This document shows, piece after piece, positions 16,446 to 25,682 of a stretch of DNA of 64,000 nt. Below the pieces are notes generated by a model. That model worked only from the letters and a program-made list of their open reading frames with translations. It was not told where the DNA came from and did no database searches. The DNA comes from Holdemania sp. Marseille-P2844 (GTDB lineage Bacteria > Bacillota_I > Bacilli_A > Erysipelotrichales > Erysipelotrichaceae), in contig NZ_LT635450.1 of NCBI RefSeq assembly GCF_900120005.1, forward strand, positions 1-64,000. Reading direction: 5' to 3'. Position 1 is the first letter of the stretch. The number at the start of each line of letters is the position of its first letter. A program made the position numbers and the translations under genes.

Positions 16446-18230
16446 TCATTTCTGGGATTGGATATACGTCTGGACGTCTTGTTCAATCAAGTCAAACGGA
16501 CGCGGGCCATTATCCAGAATCACGCTGTAAAAGGCTTTCTGATCAAACCGATCCGACAGGGCTTCGCGGGCTTGATCGCGCAGCTGTTCCATCTTCATTT
16601 CGCCCACGCCGTATGGCAGCAGCACGCCCGGGTTGGCAACCAGCTGAGGATAAATCTGTGCCGCTGCGTCTTCATAGCCGAAATTGCTCAGGTAGCTTGT
16701 CAGATCTGCTTCGCTCCAGCCTAAGCCGTTCACCCCCATATCGCACAGGGATTGCAGATAGTAGCCGAACATTGCGTTGATCTGCAGGGTTTCAATCAGA
16801 TTTTCATCGTCGATGCCCAGCCAGCGGTAAGCTTCCAGCGCGATGATTTCCGCCCAGCCTTCCGCGTAGGCAGTTTCCGAAAGGACACGGCGGATCGGGT
16901 GAGGATCGGTATTCTGAAAATAGTTATGTTGGTAACAATGTCCCGGAAAGCCTTCATGCGCCAGCGTAGTCCACAGTGTTTCGGAATTGTCGGCATAGGC
17001 AGGGTTGACCTTCATAATATTTTCCGTTTCCTGATCCAGCGGTGGAATCAGATAGTAGGCGATCGTATTCTCGCTGGCGATACTCGCATCAAGGAAGCTG
17101 ACGGTATAGCGGATCGAGGGGATTTCCGGCACCACTTCCGTCATTTTCTTTTCAAATTCCGCTAACAGCTCCGCCGCGTCGACGGTCGGGAATTCCACAG
17201 CTTCCAGCTTCTCCAGCAGGCTTGGATCCTGCTGGAGAAGCGTCTGCATGCGCTGCAGCTTCTGAATCAGGAAATTCTCCAGCTCACTGGCCAGCTCCAT
17301 GATCGTCTGATCGGTGCCGGTTTTGGCTTGCATCAACAGCTGGTAATAAGCGCGGCCCTGCTCGCCATACGCTGCCGCCAGACCGCCCTGCCCCTTGGCG
17401 CTGCCGCGCAGGGCTTCCAGTTCTTCCCGGACATGACGGTAGCTTGGCAGATAGGTTTCCTTCATCAGCGTTTCATTCTCGTTGGCATAGCGCTGACGCT
17501 GCTCGTCGCTCAGGCTGTCAATCGCGGCCAGCTTTTCCTGAAAATTAACGATCAGGGCATTGTCGTCTACCTTTTCCACAAACCGGTCGATTTCGGCCAG
17601 CGTGCTGTCGAGGGTTTCATCCTGCAGGAAGTAGCCGCGCCGAGCCTGGTTTTGAGTATAGGTCACAGCTTCGTTAAGATAGCGTTCTACATCCGCCAGC
17701 AGCGTCAGATACAGCTGGACGTCCTCTTCCGTTTCCATGCGGAACTCGAGGAAGTTCTGATTTAACGCGCCGATCAAGCCTTGGTTCGGCTCGAACAGAA
17801 ATTGCAGGGGCATGTATTCGTTCATCGCTGACGTTTGTTCCAGATCGCGCTGCAGCAGCTGATAATTGAGCTGCTGGACGGCCGTGAGATCCTCCGGCTT
17901 GAACTTCAGTAAATTCTGCAGCGCGGCTTCGGTTTCCTGTTGATGGCGCAGTTCATCGGCTTCGCTCAGACTGCCCAGCGTCATCGGTTTCTCACGGATG
18001 CCCAGAGCCGCGGGATCCGTCGCTGAAAAATGCAGCGTCAGGGCGTCCTGCGTCAGCTGGCGGCGGGTTTCCTCCATCAGGAATTCATCGAAAGCTTTTT
18101 GAACTTCCGTGGTTCCCGTCTGCGCTTGCGGCGCGGGACTCGCTTTTTTTGCGGAAAACAGCGCGCAGCCGCTGCCGGACAGGATCAGCGCGGATGCCGC
18201 CAGCGCCAGTCCGATTTTTTTCAGGTTCAT
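16446..18230 (-). CDS. DUF885 lipoprotein, putative metallopeptidase
   Basis: A 594-residue protein with a lipoprotein signal (lipobox SGSGC, Cys22), a linker rich in Ala/Pro, and a helical DUF885 domain. Near residue 400 it has TLAHEGFPGHCYQ, the HExxxxH-type signature of this family, followed by ETAYAEGWAEIIALEAY, which supplies the downstream Glu. Members behave as zinc carboxypeptidase-like enzymes; the substrate here is not known. The protein should sit outside the cytoplasmic membrane. It is first in an operon with the GNAT gene. The start follows AAGGAGAAGG. Confidence 0.88.
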   Translation of the reverse strand: MNLKKIGLALAASALILSGSGCALFSAKKASPAPQAQTGTTEVQKAFDEFLMEETRRQLTQDALTLHFSATDPAALGIREKPMTLGSLSEADELRHQQETEAALQNLLKFKPEDLTAVQQLNYQLLQRDLEQTSAMNEYMPLQFLFEPNQGLIGALNQNFLEFRMETEEDVQLYLTLLADVERYLNEAVTYTQNQARRGYFLQDETLDSTLAEIDRFVEKVDDNALIVNFQEKLAAIDSLSDEQRQRYANENETLMKETYLPSYRHVREELEALRGSAKGQGGLAAAYGEQGRAYYQLLMQAKTGTDQTIMELASELENFLIQKLQRMQTLLQQDPSLLEKLEAVEFPTVDAAELLAEFEKKMTEVVPEIPSIRYTVSFLDASIASENTIAYYLIPPLDQETENIMKVNPAYADNSETLWTTLAHEGFPGHCYQHNYFQNTDPHPIRRVLSETAYAEGWAEIIALEAYRWLGIDDENLIETLQINAMFGYYLQSLCDMGVNGLGWSEADLTSYLSNFGYEDAAAQIYPQLVANPGVLLPYGVGEMKMEQLRDQAREALSDRFDQKAFYSVILDNGPRPFDLIEQDVQTYIQSQK

Positions 18231-18304
18231 GTTTTTCCTTCTCCTTTCGACGACGTCGGTTCGTCATCGTTAGTTTAGCATCAAAGCGGGCGGCGCATAC
18301 GTGA

Positions 18305-19858
18305 TCAGCGGCGCAGACTGACTTCGCTTAAATCCCAGACGACGTCTGCCAGATCGGTGTAGAATTCTTTTTCATGACAGACCAGCAGCACCGTTCCCGG
18401 ATATTCAGCGATTGCTTTGTGCAGCTCGTCCTTGGCGTCCTGATCGAGATGGTTGGTCGGTTCGTCCAGAAAAAGCACGTTATACGGCGTGTTCAGCAGC
18501 TTGCACAGCCGCAGCTTCGCCTGTTCCCCCCCGGACAGCACCATCACCTGACTTTCGATCTGATCCGTCGTCAAGCCGCACCGGGCTAACGCGCTGCGGA
18601 TTTCATATTGGGAATAGGCGGGATAGGTCTGCCACAATTCCTCGATGCAGGTGCGGCGGATCGGCTCGGTGATTTCCTGTTCAAAATAGCCGATCTGTAC
18701 ATGCTCACCCAGCTGGACGGAACCGCTGACCGGTGGGATCAGCCCCATCAGGCTTTTCATCAGCGTTGTCTTGCCCAGTCCATTCGCGCCGGTAATCACC
18801 ACTTTCTGACCCTTTTCCTGCACCCGGTTGATCGGTTTGGACAGTGGTTCGTCATAGCCGATCACCAGATCGCTTGTGGAAAAGATGACCTTGCCTGGGG
18901 TTTTTCCCATCTGAAAGCGGAACGTCGGCTTCGGCTTTTCCGCGCTCAGCTCAATCCGTTCCATCTTCGCCAGCTTCTTCGCACGGGAATTCGCCATGCC
19001 GCGGGTCGCGACCCGCGCCTTGTTGCGGGCGACGAAATCCTCCATTCGGGCAATTTCCTGCTGCTGACGCTGATACGCCGCTTCCAGCGCCAGCTTGTTC
19101 TGTTCGTACAGGCGGTGGAATTCGTCGACGTTGCCGACATAGCGGGTCAGCCGGCAGTTTTCCACATGGTAGATGAGATTGACGACCTCGTTGGTAAACG
19201 GCATATCGTGAGAAATCAGGATAAACGCGTTTTCATAGTTCTGCAGATAGGTTTTCAGCCAGCGGATATGCTGCTCGTCGAGATAGTTGGTCGGTTCGTC
19301 CAGAAGCAGAATGTCCGGTTTTTCCAAAAGCAGCTTCGCTAACAGAATTTTCGTGCGCTGGCCGCCGGACAATTCGCTGACGTCCCGATCCAGCCCGATC
19401 TCGCTCAGCCCCAGCGCCTGGGCGACTTCCTCAATCTTGACGTCGATCTGGTAGAAATCATGGTGTTCCAGCGTATCCTGCCATTCGCCGATCTGTTCCA
19501 GCAGCTCGTTCATCTCGTCTTCCGTGCAGTCTGCCATCTTTTCATAACCGGCCGTGATCTGTTTTTCGATATCGAATAGCCCGGCAAAGGCCTGCGCCAG
19601 AGCGTCATGGATCGTCATTCCCGGTTCCAACACGGCGTGCTGATCCAGATAGCCGACCTTCACGTTCTTACTCCAGGTGATTTTTCCTTCCTCCGGTTCC
19701 AGCTTGCGCGTAATGATTTTCATAAACGTGCTCTTGCCCTCGCCATTGGCTCCCAGCAGCCCGACGTGTTCGCCTTTTAACAGGCGGAACGAGACGTCCT
19801 CAAAAATACTGCGGCCGCCAAAGCTGTGGCTGCAGTGCTCCAGTGTTAAAATACTCAT
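18305..19858 (-). CDS. ABC-F family ATPase (YfmM-like)
   Basis: A 517-residue cytoplasmic protein with two ABC domains and no membrane segments. Walker A is GANGEGKST (about 36-44) and GANGLGKTT (about 350). Signatures are LSGGQRTK and LSGGEQAK, and Walker B is ILLLDEPTNYLD and VLFLDEPTNHLD. The linker between domains (about 240-300) is a charged helical hairpin rich in Arg, as expected for ABC-F factors that act at the ribosomal E site. The N-terminus resembles Bacillus YfmM. Whether it confers antibiotic protection or serves translation cannot be told. The start follows AAGGAAGGG. Confidence 0.92.
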   Translation of the reverse strand: MSILTLEHCSHSFGGRSIFEDVSFRLLKGEHVGLLGANGEGKSTFMKIITRKLEPEEGKITWSKNVKVGYLDQHAVLEPGMTIHDALAQAFAGLFDIEKQITAGYEKMADCTEDEMNELLEQIGEWQDTLEHHDFYQIDVKIEEVAQALGLSEIGLDRDVSELSGGQRTKILLAKLLLEKPDILLLDEPTNYLDEQHIRWLKTYLQNYENAFILISHDMPFTNEVVNLIYHVENCRLTRYVGNVDEFHRLYEQNKLALEAAYQRQQQEIARMEDFVARNKARVATRGMANSRAKKLAKMERIELSAEKPKPTFRFQMGKTPGKVIFSTSDLVIGYDEPLSKPINRVQEKGQKVVITGANGLGKTTLMKSLMGLIPPVSGSVQLGEHVQIGYFEQEITEPIRRTCIEELWQTYPAYSQYEIRSALARCGLTTDQIESQVMVLSGGEQAKLRLCKLLNTPYNVLFLDEPTNHLDQDAKDELHKAIAEYPGTVLLVCHEKEFYTDLADVVWDLSEVSLRR

Positions 19859-19861
19859 AGT

Positions 19862-20513
19862 CTAACCCTTCCTTATTTAATTTGATACGATAACGGATTC
19901 AGTGTAACGAATGGCGGTGAGGTTGTCAATTCCAAGCACGGATTTCAGCATTTTTCTTAGGCTTCAAAATAAAAGTTTGAAGACCTTACTGAATTTCAGC
20001 GGACGCCAAACTTTTCACTTTTATTCATGTTCGGGATGATCGGCTCAAGCTCATAGTGCTGCCCCCTTCTTATCAGCTTCAGGCACGCATGACTGCATCC
20101 TTAAACTGGATTCCGGTTGTTCGCGCACCCTTATCAGGACACAGCCGGGCAAGTTCCCGCCTTATCACTTTGCCCCATCCCTTCCGGCAGGATCCTGCGT
20201 CAAAAGTTCAAGAACCCCAGATCCGGTCTTTTACCGTACATTCCGAGAAAACGACATTTCCCATTGCTTGAAGCTGTTTTCAGCTTCTCATTTTGTGAAA
20301 ATTTCGCAGACAAGCCTTGTAAATTACGCTTTGACGAATCCCCCTTCAATGATGATCCTTGTAATGGACACAAATCTGCCAGGTTTCTTGATCACAACAC
20401 CATCCTCCTGCCCCGCAATCTGCGCCCCCCGCAAGGGAAGGAAGCAAAAGCAAATCTTGTGGTACATCATAAACTGCTTTTATCCGCTGTCCTTTCTTTC
20501 AATCCTAAATAAA
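19862..20513. other. 650-bp intergenic region without a convincing gene
   Basis: Open frames on the plus strand (20056-20522) are rich in Ser/Pro/Arg, lack ribosome binding sites and look random. Short minus-strand stretches read more sensibly (for example a tail ending GRFVSITRIIIEGGFVKA, near 20330-20390) but are interrupted; they may be remnants. Inverted repeats are present: GAAGCTG-TTTT-CAGCTTC at 20272-20289, and CTTCAAA/TTTGAAG near 19973-19993. Confidence 0.4.
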
Positions 20514-20532
20514 ACCCGGTAAAATCCCGGGT
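20508..20532 (-). terminator. terminator of the small coiled-coil gene
   Basis: On the minus strand ACCCGG-GATTTTA-CCGGGT is followed by TTTATTT. Confidence 0.75.
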
Positions 20533-20555
20533 CAACTTTGTCAGATCATCGTTAA

Positions 20556-20861
20556 TTAATCAATGTTTTTGAGCACGGCCAGCTGGCGCTGAAGATCGGC
20601 GATCGTCATCTGCGAGGTGCGCACCTGTTCCAGCCAGTTTTCCACATCTTGCATCTCCCGCTCTTCTTCCCGAGCCGACACATAAGCCCGGCCAATTTCC
20701 ATGTACGCCGTATTCAACATCTCTTCCGTGGCTTTCAGCTGCCGTTTCAGTTCGATCTGGCGTTTCGTCTGATCCAGCTTGTCCTTCGCCCGCTCCGTGC
20801 CCTTTTCCGCGGCCTGCGCAACGTTCTGGACAAGCTTTTCCGCCTGTTTCTTGAAATCCAT
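20556..20861 (-). CDS. small coiled-coil protein, unknown
   Basis: A 101-residue, entirely helical and highly charged protein. Residues 5-60 are Lys/Gln/Glu-rich (AAEKGTERAKDKLDQTKRQI). A second helix at 75-101 ends in MTIADLQRQLAVLKNID, with leucines at heptad spacing. There is no signal or membrane segment. It lies 14 bases downstream of the DUF308 membrane protein gene, so the two share a transcript and may work together at the membrane in stress, which is only a guess. The start follows GGGAGG. Confidence 0.65.
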   Translation of the reverse strand: MDFKKQAEKLVQNVAQAAEKGTERAKDKLDQTKRQIELKRQLKATEEMLNTAYMEIGRAYVSAREEEREMQDVENWLEQVRTSQMTIADLQRQLAVLKNID

Positions 20862-20875
20862 TTCTGATTCCTCCC

Positions 20876-21463
20876 TTACCGGTTTTTAAAGGAAAGCATT
20901 TCGACAAACAACGCGATGCCTCCCAGTATACAATATGCCGCAATCAGCGTCGTCAGCACGATCGCCGAGCTTAACGGACTGATCAGAAAGCAAATTCCCG
21001 CGATCACCGAAAGCACGCCGCCCGCCATCGCCATGCCGGAACCCTCGACCCGAAAATAGTTCAGCTTCATCGCGTAATCAAGCTTATGAATTCCAATCAC
21101 AATCGCGCTGACGCCCAGGAGGACGGCGAACACCGTGATGACCATTTCCGCATCGGCCCGCAAAAGCAGAACTGCGATCAACAGATCGAACAGCCCGCGG
21201 ACAATCGTCAAACTTTGCCGAAACAGCGCGCTGGTTGACAGGTAATCAAGAATTTCCACGATCCCCACCAATCCGAGGATCACCGCAATCCCCCGCTCAA
21301 TCCACAGGACGACCGATTGCGGACAGAACAACAGCACGATGCCCAGCACGACCAGCGCCGCCGCCAGACCCAATCCCATCCGGCGCAGGGAACGTAATTT
21401 ACGGTTGATTTTATTCTGCATTTCATAAAAACTTTCCTGACTGCCTGAACTAAAAATAAACAT
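20876..21463 (-). CDS. HdeD/DUF308 family membrane protein
   Basis: A 195-residue protein with six predicted membrane helices (about 28-185). They come in short pairs typical of DUF308, for example LAAALVVLGIVLLFCPQSVV and FAVLLGVSAIVIGIHKLDYA. In enterobacteria HdeD is linked to acid resistance; in Bacillota the role is unknown. The ATG at 21461-21463 follows GGAGGCGG; an ATG 7 codons upstream has none. It is first in an operon with the small coiled-coil gene. Confidence 0.8.
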   Translation of the reverse strand: MFIFSSGSQESFYEMQNKINRKLRSLRRMGLGLAAALVVLGIVLLFCPQSVVLWIERGIAVILGLVGIVEILDYLSTSALFRQSLTIVRGLFDLLIAVLLLRADAEMVITVFAVLLGVSAIVIGIHKLDYAMKLNYFRVEGSGMAMAGGVLSVIAGICFLISPLSSAIVLTTLIAAYCILGGIALFVEMLSFKNR

Positions 21464-21555
21464 AAAACCGCCTCCATTTTTCATTCAGCGTTATTTCTTT
21501 CTTTCATTATTCGCTTCTTTTCCCAGCTTGTCAACCTGCGCAGCCGGAAGTGCTC

Positions 21556-22353
21556 TCAATCTGCCAGCAGCCTGTCGATTAAATCTGCTACCCCTTCCTC
21601 ACGGCAGCTTGCCAGCTGCGGCCAGCCGCGGTCTTTCAGAGTTTGGGAAGCGTTGGCGACGATATAAGGATGACCGACAATTTCCAGCATGCTCATATCG
21701 TTCTCACTGTCGCCAACCGCGTACAATTCGCTTAACTCCAGATGCAGCTTGTTTGCCAGAGCCCGCACCCCAACCGCCTTGGTCTGGCGCTGATCATGGA
21801 TTTCCAGCAGCTCGCTGCTGGTGCGCATCAGCTGCAGCCCCAGCGCTTCCGGATGCAGCTGATGGCGCAAACGCCGCGGAGTTTCCTCATCATGAATATC
21901 AATGAACATCAACAGTTTAACAACCGCCTGAGGATCGATCGAATCGCGCAGCACTACATGCGGATCCTTTAAAAATTCCAGATGATCGATCTGCGACTGC
22001 GGCATCGGCCGGTTGATCACAATCTCATCCAGCGTGTATGCGAAATAAGGAATCCCCAGCTGATCCATCACGTCCATGCACCGCCGGCTCCGCGCCCCGA
22101 CGCACGCCAGCCGCTCAAACCGGCCGGTCGAGGGTTCTGCCAGAACACCGCCGTTGGAAGCAATATGCCAGCCTTGCCGCATTCTCAGCAAGGCGATCAA
22201 ATCGTCAAACGCACAGGCGTTCTTGCCGCTGGCAAACACCAGCCGATGTCCGGCCGCCAGCCACCGCCGCAGCGCGGCTTCACTGCGGAGCGGAAGTTCC
22301 TTCATCGCTTCAATCAAGGTGTTGTCAATATCCAGAATCAACGTTTTCACCAT
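21556..22353 (-). CDS. Cof-type HAD phosphatase
   Basis: A 265-residue HAD hydrolase of subclass IIB. Motif I is TLILDIDNTLIEA (Asp8 and Asp10 after the chosen start), motif II is VFASGKNACAF, and motif IV is YAVGDSENDMSMLEIVGHPYIVANA. Cof/YidA-like enzymes dephosphorylate small sugar or cofactor phosphates; the exact substrate is open. The start at 22353 follows AAAGGAGA. It is divergent from the rRNA methylase gene. Confidence 0.9.
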   Translation of the reverse strand: MVKTLILDIDNTLIEAMKELPLRSEAALRRWLAAGHRLVFASGKNACAFDDLIALLRMRQGWHIASNGGVLAEPSTGRFERLACVGARSRRCMDVMDQLGIPYFAYTLDEIVINRPMPQSQIDHLEFLKDPHVVLRDSIDPQAVVKLLMFIDIHDEETPRRLRHQLHPEALGLQLMRTSSELLEIHDQRQTKAVGVRALANKLHLELSELYAVGDSENDMSMLEIVGHPYIVANASQTLKDRGWPQLASCREEGVADLIDRLLAD

Positions 22354-22464
22354 AACCTGTTTCTCCTTTGCGCTTCGTATGAACAAGACTTGTTCGTTGG
22401 AATTATTTTACCGTTTTTTATGTAAATATGCTACACTATCCCCATAAAAGAGAGGTCTTTGCTT

Positions 22465-23256
22465 ATGATATCCTTCTTATGTCCGGTCTGCCGTCAGCCG
22501 CTGACGCTGAAGCAGTCGGTTTATCAATGCGAAAAACGCCACAGCTATGATCTGTCGCGTTTTCATTACGTCAATTTAATCCGCTCATCGAAGAAGATCC
22601 ACGGCGATAACGCGGAAATGGTCAAAGCCCGGACACGCTTCCTGCAAAGCGGTGCTTACCAGCCGCTGAAAGCGAAGTTAACCGAATTCGTTCAGGCGCT
22701 CAATCCGTCGGCGGTGCTGGATTCCGGCTGCGGCGAGGGTTACTATACCGCGCTGTGCGAAACATTGAAAGATTGCGAATGCTTCGGGATCGACTTATCC
22801 AAGGAAGCCCTGAAACAGGCAGGCCGGAGTTGTCCTTCCGTTCATTTTGCGGCGGCGTCAGTCTTTGAGCTGCCGCTGCCGGATCAGTCGATTGATGTCA
22901 TCTGGTCCTGCTTTGCGCCGCTGGCAATGGCGGAGAATGCGCGCGTGCTGAAAGCTCAGGGCAAACTGATCGTCGTGAGTCCCGGACCGCGGCACTTATG
23001 GGGCTTAAAAGAAGTCTTATATGATACTCCGTATCTCAATCCGCAGGAAACGATGACAACTCCGGAGTTTGATCTGATCGAAGAACAGACGTTGCATTAT
23101 GAAATTCAGTTGGAAAGTCAGGCGCAGATTCAGGATCTCTTTACGATGACCCCGTATTATTACAAGACTTCGATTCAGGACAAACAGAAGCTGGCCGTTT
23201 TGACGCAGCTGTCGACGGAAGTGGAATTCATCCTGCGGATTTACGAGAAAAAATAA
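22465..23256 (+). CDS. 23S rRNA (guanine-N1) methyltransferase, RlmA-like
   Basis: A 263-residue class I methyltransferase. The N-terminal zinc ribbon has CPVCRQPL (Cys5, Cys8) and YQCEKRHSYD, as in RlmA(I/II), which methylate G745 or G748 of 23S rRNA. The SAM site is VLDSGCGEGYYT (about 83-94), with DLSKEALKQA and WSCFAPLA following. The start is the ATG at 22465, after AGAGAGGT. RlmA-II enzymes can affect tylosin-type macrolide sensitivity. Which guanine is modified cannot be told from sequence alone. Confidence 0.9.
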   Translation: MISFLCPVCRQPLTLKQSVYQCEKRHSYDLSRFHYVNLIRSSKKIHGDNAEMVKARTRFLQSGAYQPLKAKLTEFVQALNPSAVLDSGCGEGYYTALCETLKDCECFGIDLSKEALKQAGRSCPSVHFAAASVFELPLPDQSIDVIWSCFAPLAMAENARVLKAQGKLIVVSPGPRHLWGLKEVLYDTPYLNPQETMTTPEFDLIEEQTLHYEIQLESQAQIQDLFTMTPYYYKTSIQDKQKLAVLTQLSTEVEFILRIYEKK

Positions 23257-23325
23257 TCCTGATTACAAATTAACGAAATCCCGCTCTGTTAAAATTACCC
23301 GGGAAATAATTGAGGTGAGTTCACC

Positions 23326-24063
23326 ATGAAAATCACGCTGGCCGCCGCTTTCTCGATCCAGGGAAACATCAGTCAGAACATGGACAAAATTGAAGCTGTA
23401 CTGCGGACGCATCCTGATCAGGATTTCGTCCTTTTCGGCGAGGCGTTTATTCAGGGCTTTAACAGCCTGAATTTCAATCCGGATCATGACCAGCAATTTG
23501 CTTTGGATCACGGCGATCCGCCGCTGCGCCGTCTGCAGGAAATGGCGAAAACGTTTCATTCCGGAATCGGCGTCGGGTATTTCCGATTTCATGCAGGAAA
23601 ATGGACGAGCAATGATCTGATCATTTCCAATTCGGGAGAAATCCTGTTGGATTACGCGCGAATGTCGCCGGGCTGGAAAATTCCCGGCGCAAATCCTCAA
23701 TTTTACACGGAAGGAAAGCAGAGCGGGATCTTCAGCTATCGGGGAAAACGAATCGGCGTACTGCTGTGCGGCGACGGCTGGACGGACGAGGTTGTTTCCG
23801 CGATGGTTTCGCAACAGCCGGACCTTGTATTCTGGCCGGTCTTCGTCTGCTTTCCTCTTGATGAATGGAAGCAGGGACAAGCTGAGGCGTATGCCGCTCA
23901 GGCCGCAAGCTTCGCAAAGCGGGTTGTGCTGATCAACAATCTGGACTCACCGGGGGTAAAGGAGCCGGCGCTGGGCGGCGCTTTCGATATTCAAAACGGA
24001 CGGATTCGGGCTTCGCTGCCCTGGGCTCAGGAAGGCTGTCTGACACTGGAAATACCGGAATAA
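23326..24063 (+). CDS. carbon-nitrogen hydrolase (nitrilase superfamily)
   Basis: A 245-residue nitrilase-fold amidase. The catalytic triad is visible: Glu in LFGEAFIQG (about 39), Lys in YARMSPGWKIPG (about 120; the usual motif is K-x-x-L), and Cys in GVLLCGDGWTDE (about 147). The enzyme should hydrolyse a small amide or carbamoyl compound; the substrate is unknown. The start follows GAGGTGAG. A terminator follows immediately at 24055. Confidence 0.85.
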   Translation: MKITLAAAFSIQGNISQNMDKIEAVLRTHPDQDFVLFGEAFIQGFNSLNFNPDHDQQFALDHGDPPLRRLQEMAKTFHSGIGVGYFRFHAGKWTSNDLIISNSGEILLDYARMSPGWKIPGANPQFYTEGKQSGIFSYRGKRIGVLLCGDGWTDEVVSAMVSQQPDLVFWPVFVCFPLDEWKQGQAEAYAAQAASFAKRVVLINNLDSPGVKEPALGGAFDIQNGRIRASLPWAQEGCLTLEIPE

Positions 24064-24077
24064 CAATCCGGTTTTTT
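24055..24077 (+). terminator. terminator of the nitrilase gene
   Basis: CCGGA-ATAACAA-TCCGG followed by six T; it overlaps the stop codon. Confidence 0.8.
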
Positions 24078-24112
24078 CTTTACCAGACAGGCAGATTAAA
24101 TTTTCATTTCAG

Positions 24113-24124
24113 CTTGTATACAAG
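24113..24124. promoter_or_regulatory. CTTGTATACAAG palindrome, GntR-type operator
   Basis: A perfect 12-bp palindrome lies four bases upstream of the -35 of the GH88 gene. TTGTATACAA cores are typical for GntR-family sugar-acid regulators; no GntR gene is in the window. Confidence 0.6.
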
Positions 24125-24128
24125 ATTG

Positions 24129-24157
24129 TTGAACTTCTTGCATAAACTTGCTACAAT
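24129..24157 (+). promoter_or_regulatory. promoter of the GH88 gene
   Basis: TTGAAC (24129-24134), 17 bases, TACAAT (24152-24157). The start near 24164 leaves a 17-base leader with AGAGAGGAG. Confidence 0.8.
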
Positions 24158-24181
24158 AGGAACATAGAGAGGAGATTTCTC

Positions 24182-25345
24182 ATGAACTTTGCAAACTATC
24201 CTGAACTGACCGATACCGAGCTCAACGACGCGATCCATTACGCCGTCGAACAGGTGCGCAGCGGCTTGAACGATTTCACCACCAGCATGAAGTATCCCAA
24301 CAGCGTCAACAATTTTTATCCGCAGATGGACAATACCGAATGGACCAACGGTTTCTGGACCGGCGAGGTCTGGCTGGCTTATGAAGCGACGAAGGAAGAG
24401 TGCTTCAAACAGACCGGTCTGACGCATGTCGAAAGCTTCTTAGACCGCGTCAACCGCAACATCGTGCTGGAACATCATGACCTCGGTTTCCTGTACTCCC
24501 CTTCCTGCGTTGCGGCCTATAAACTGCTCAACGATGAAAAAGCCAAAGAAGCGGCGTTGAAAGCAGCGGACAAGCTGATCACCCGGTTTCAGGAAAAAGG
24601 CGGCTTTATTCAGGCCTGGGGTCCGTTGGGGGCGAAGGACAACTACCGCTTAATCATCGACTGTCTGCTGAACCTGCCGTTATTGTATTGGGCGACGGAA
24701 GTCAGCGGCGATCCGAAATATCGTGAAATCGCGCTGAAGCACATTCATACGGCGTTAAGCGTCGTCATCCGTCCGGATTATTCGACCTATCATACCTATT
24801 TCTTCGATCCGGAAACAGGCAAGCCGAGCCACGGCGTATCCCATCAGGGCAACCGCAACGAATCGGCCTGGGCCCGCGGTCAGAGCTGGGGCGTTTATGG
24901 TCTGGCGATCAGCTACAAATACACGCATAACCCGGAATATCTCGAGCTGTTCCGCCATGTCACGAAATACTTCATTGATCATCTGCCAGGTGATCTGATT
25001 CCATACTGGGATTTTGATTTCACCGACGGCAGCGATGAACCGCGTGATTCTTCAGCCAGCGCGATCGCAGCCTGCGGCATGCTGGAAATGGCGAAATACG
25101 TAGAAAAGGCAGAAGCTGACGAGCTGATCAGCGACGCCAGGCGGATGATCAAGGCTTTGTATGATCACTGCGCCGTCAAGGATCCGAAAATCTCCAACGG
25201 CCAGCTGCTCAACAGCACTTACTGCCGCAGCACCCCGACCAACGGCTGCCGTCAGCACGGCGTCGACGAATGCTGCAGCTGGGGGGATTACTTCTACTTT
25301 GAAGCGCTCACCCGCTTAAGCAAAGACTGGGAAATGTACTGGTAA
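24182..25345 (+). CDS. GH88 unsaturated glucuronyl hydrolase
   Basis: A 387-residue (alpha/alpha)6-barrel enzyme that hydrates and cleaves the unsaturated uronic acid from oligosaccharides made by polysaccharide lyases (from hyaluronan, chondroitin, heparin or similar). The two catalytic Asp residues are in EHHDLGFLY (Asp100) and RLIIDCLLN (Asp160). WTNGFWTGEVWLAYE and the C-terminal CSWGDYFYFEAL are family hallmarks. There is no signal peptide, so it acts on imported disaccharides in the cytoplasm. It is followed by an RpiR gene and PTS EIIA/EIIB genes, usual partners for uptake of such disaccharides. It has its own promoter, operator and terminator. Confidence 0.93.
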   Translation: MNFANYPELTDTELNDAIHYAVEQVRSGLNDFTTSMKYPNSVNNFYPQMDNTEWTNGFWTGEVWLAYEATKEECFKQTGLTHVESFLDRVNRNIVLEHHDLGFLYSPSCVAAYKLLNDEKAKEAALKAADKLITRFQEKGGFIQAWGPLGAKDNYRLIIDCLLNLPLLYWATEVSGDPKYREIALKHIHTALSVVIRPDYSTYHTYFFDPETGKPSHGVSHQGNRNESAWARGQSWGVYGLAISYKYTHNPEYLELFRHVTKYFIDHLPGDLIPYWDFDFTDGSDEPRDSSASAIAACGMLEMAKYVEKAEADELISDARRMIKALYDHCAVKDPKISNGQLLNSTYCRSTPTNGCRQHGVDECCSWGDYFYFEALTRLSKDWEMYW

Positions 25346-25369
25346 TCACTTTCCTGTACCGATCAAAGA

Positions 25370-25395
25370 AACAGCGTCCAACGGCGCTGTTTTTC
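25370..25395 (+). terminator. terminator of the GH88 gene
   Basis: AACAGCG and CGCTGTT around an 8-base loop, then TTTTC. The region from here to 25682 shows no credible gene. Confidence 0.8.
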
Positions 25396-25682
25396 TTATG
25401 GAGCCAGAAAGGGCTTTGCTTACAAAAAAAGGCGGCTGCTTTCCAAGAAGGCCCCATACTCTGAAAACGAGCCGGATTTCCAACGGCTTCTTCTTAGCTT
25501 CTTTCCCAACGCCTCGCTGAGCCTGCTTTTTTTATTTGATTGCATGCTGCTTTGTCAAAGAGGGCCGAAGCTCCCGCATTTCCCGCGGTTTTAGAGTTAA
25601 AAAAAACGCAAAAGCGATCTCAGCCTTTACGCTCCTGCCTGCTTATCCAGCCGTCCGCGGAAGGGACGAATTCTGGTTATCC

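Noticed and set aside
20117-20512. 131-codon open frame on the plus strand.
   Set aside because: No ribosome binding site, odd composition, and no resemblance to a known protein.
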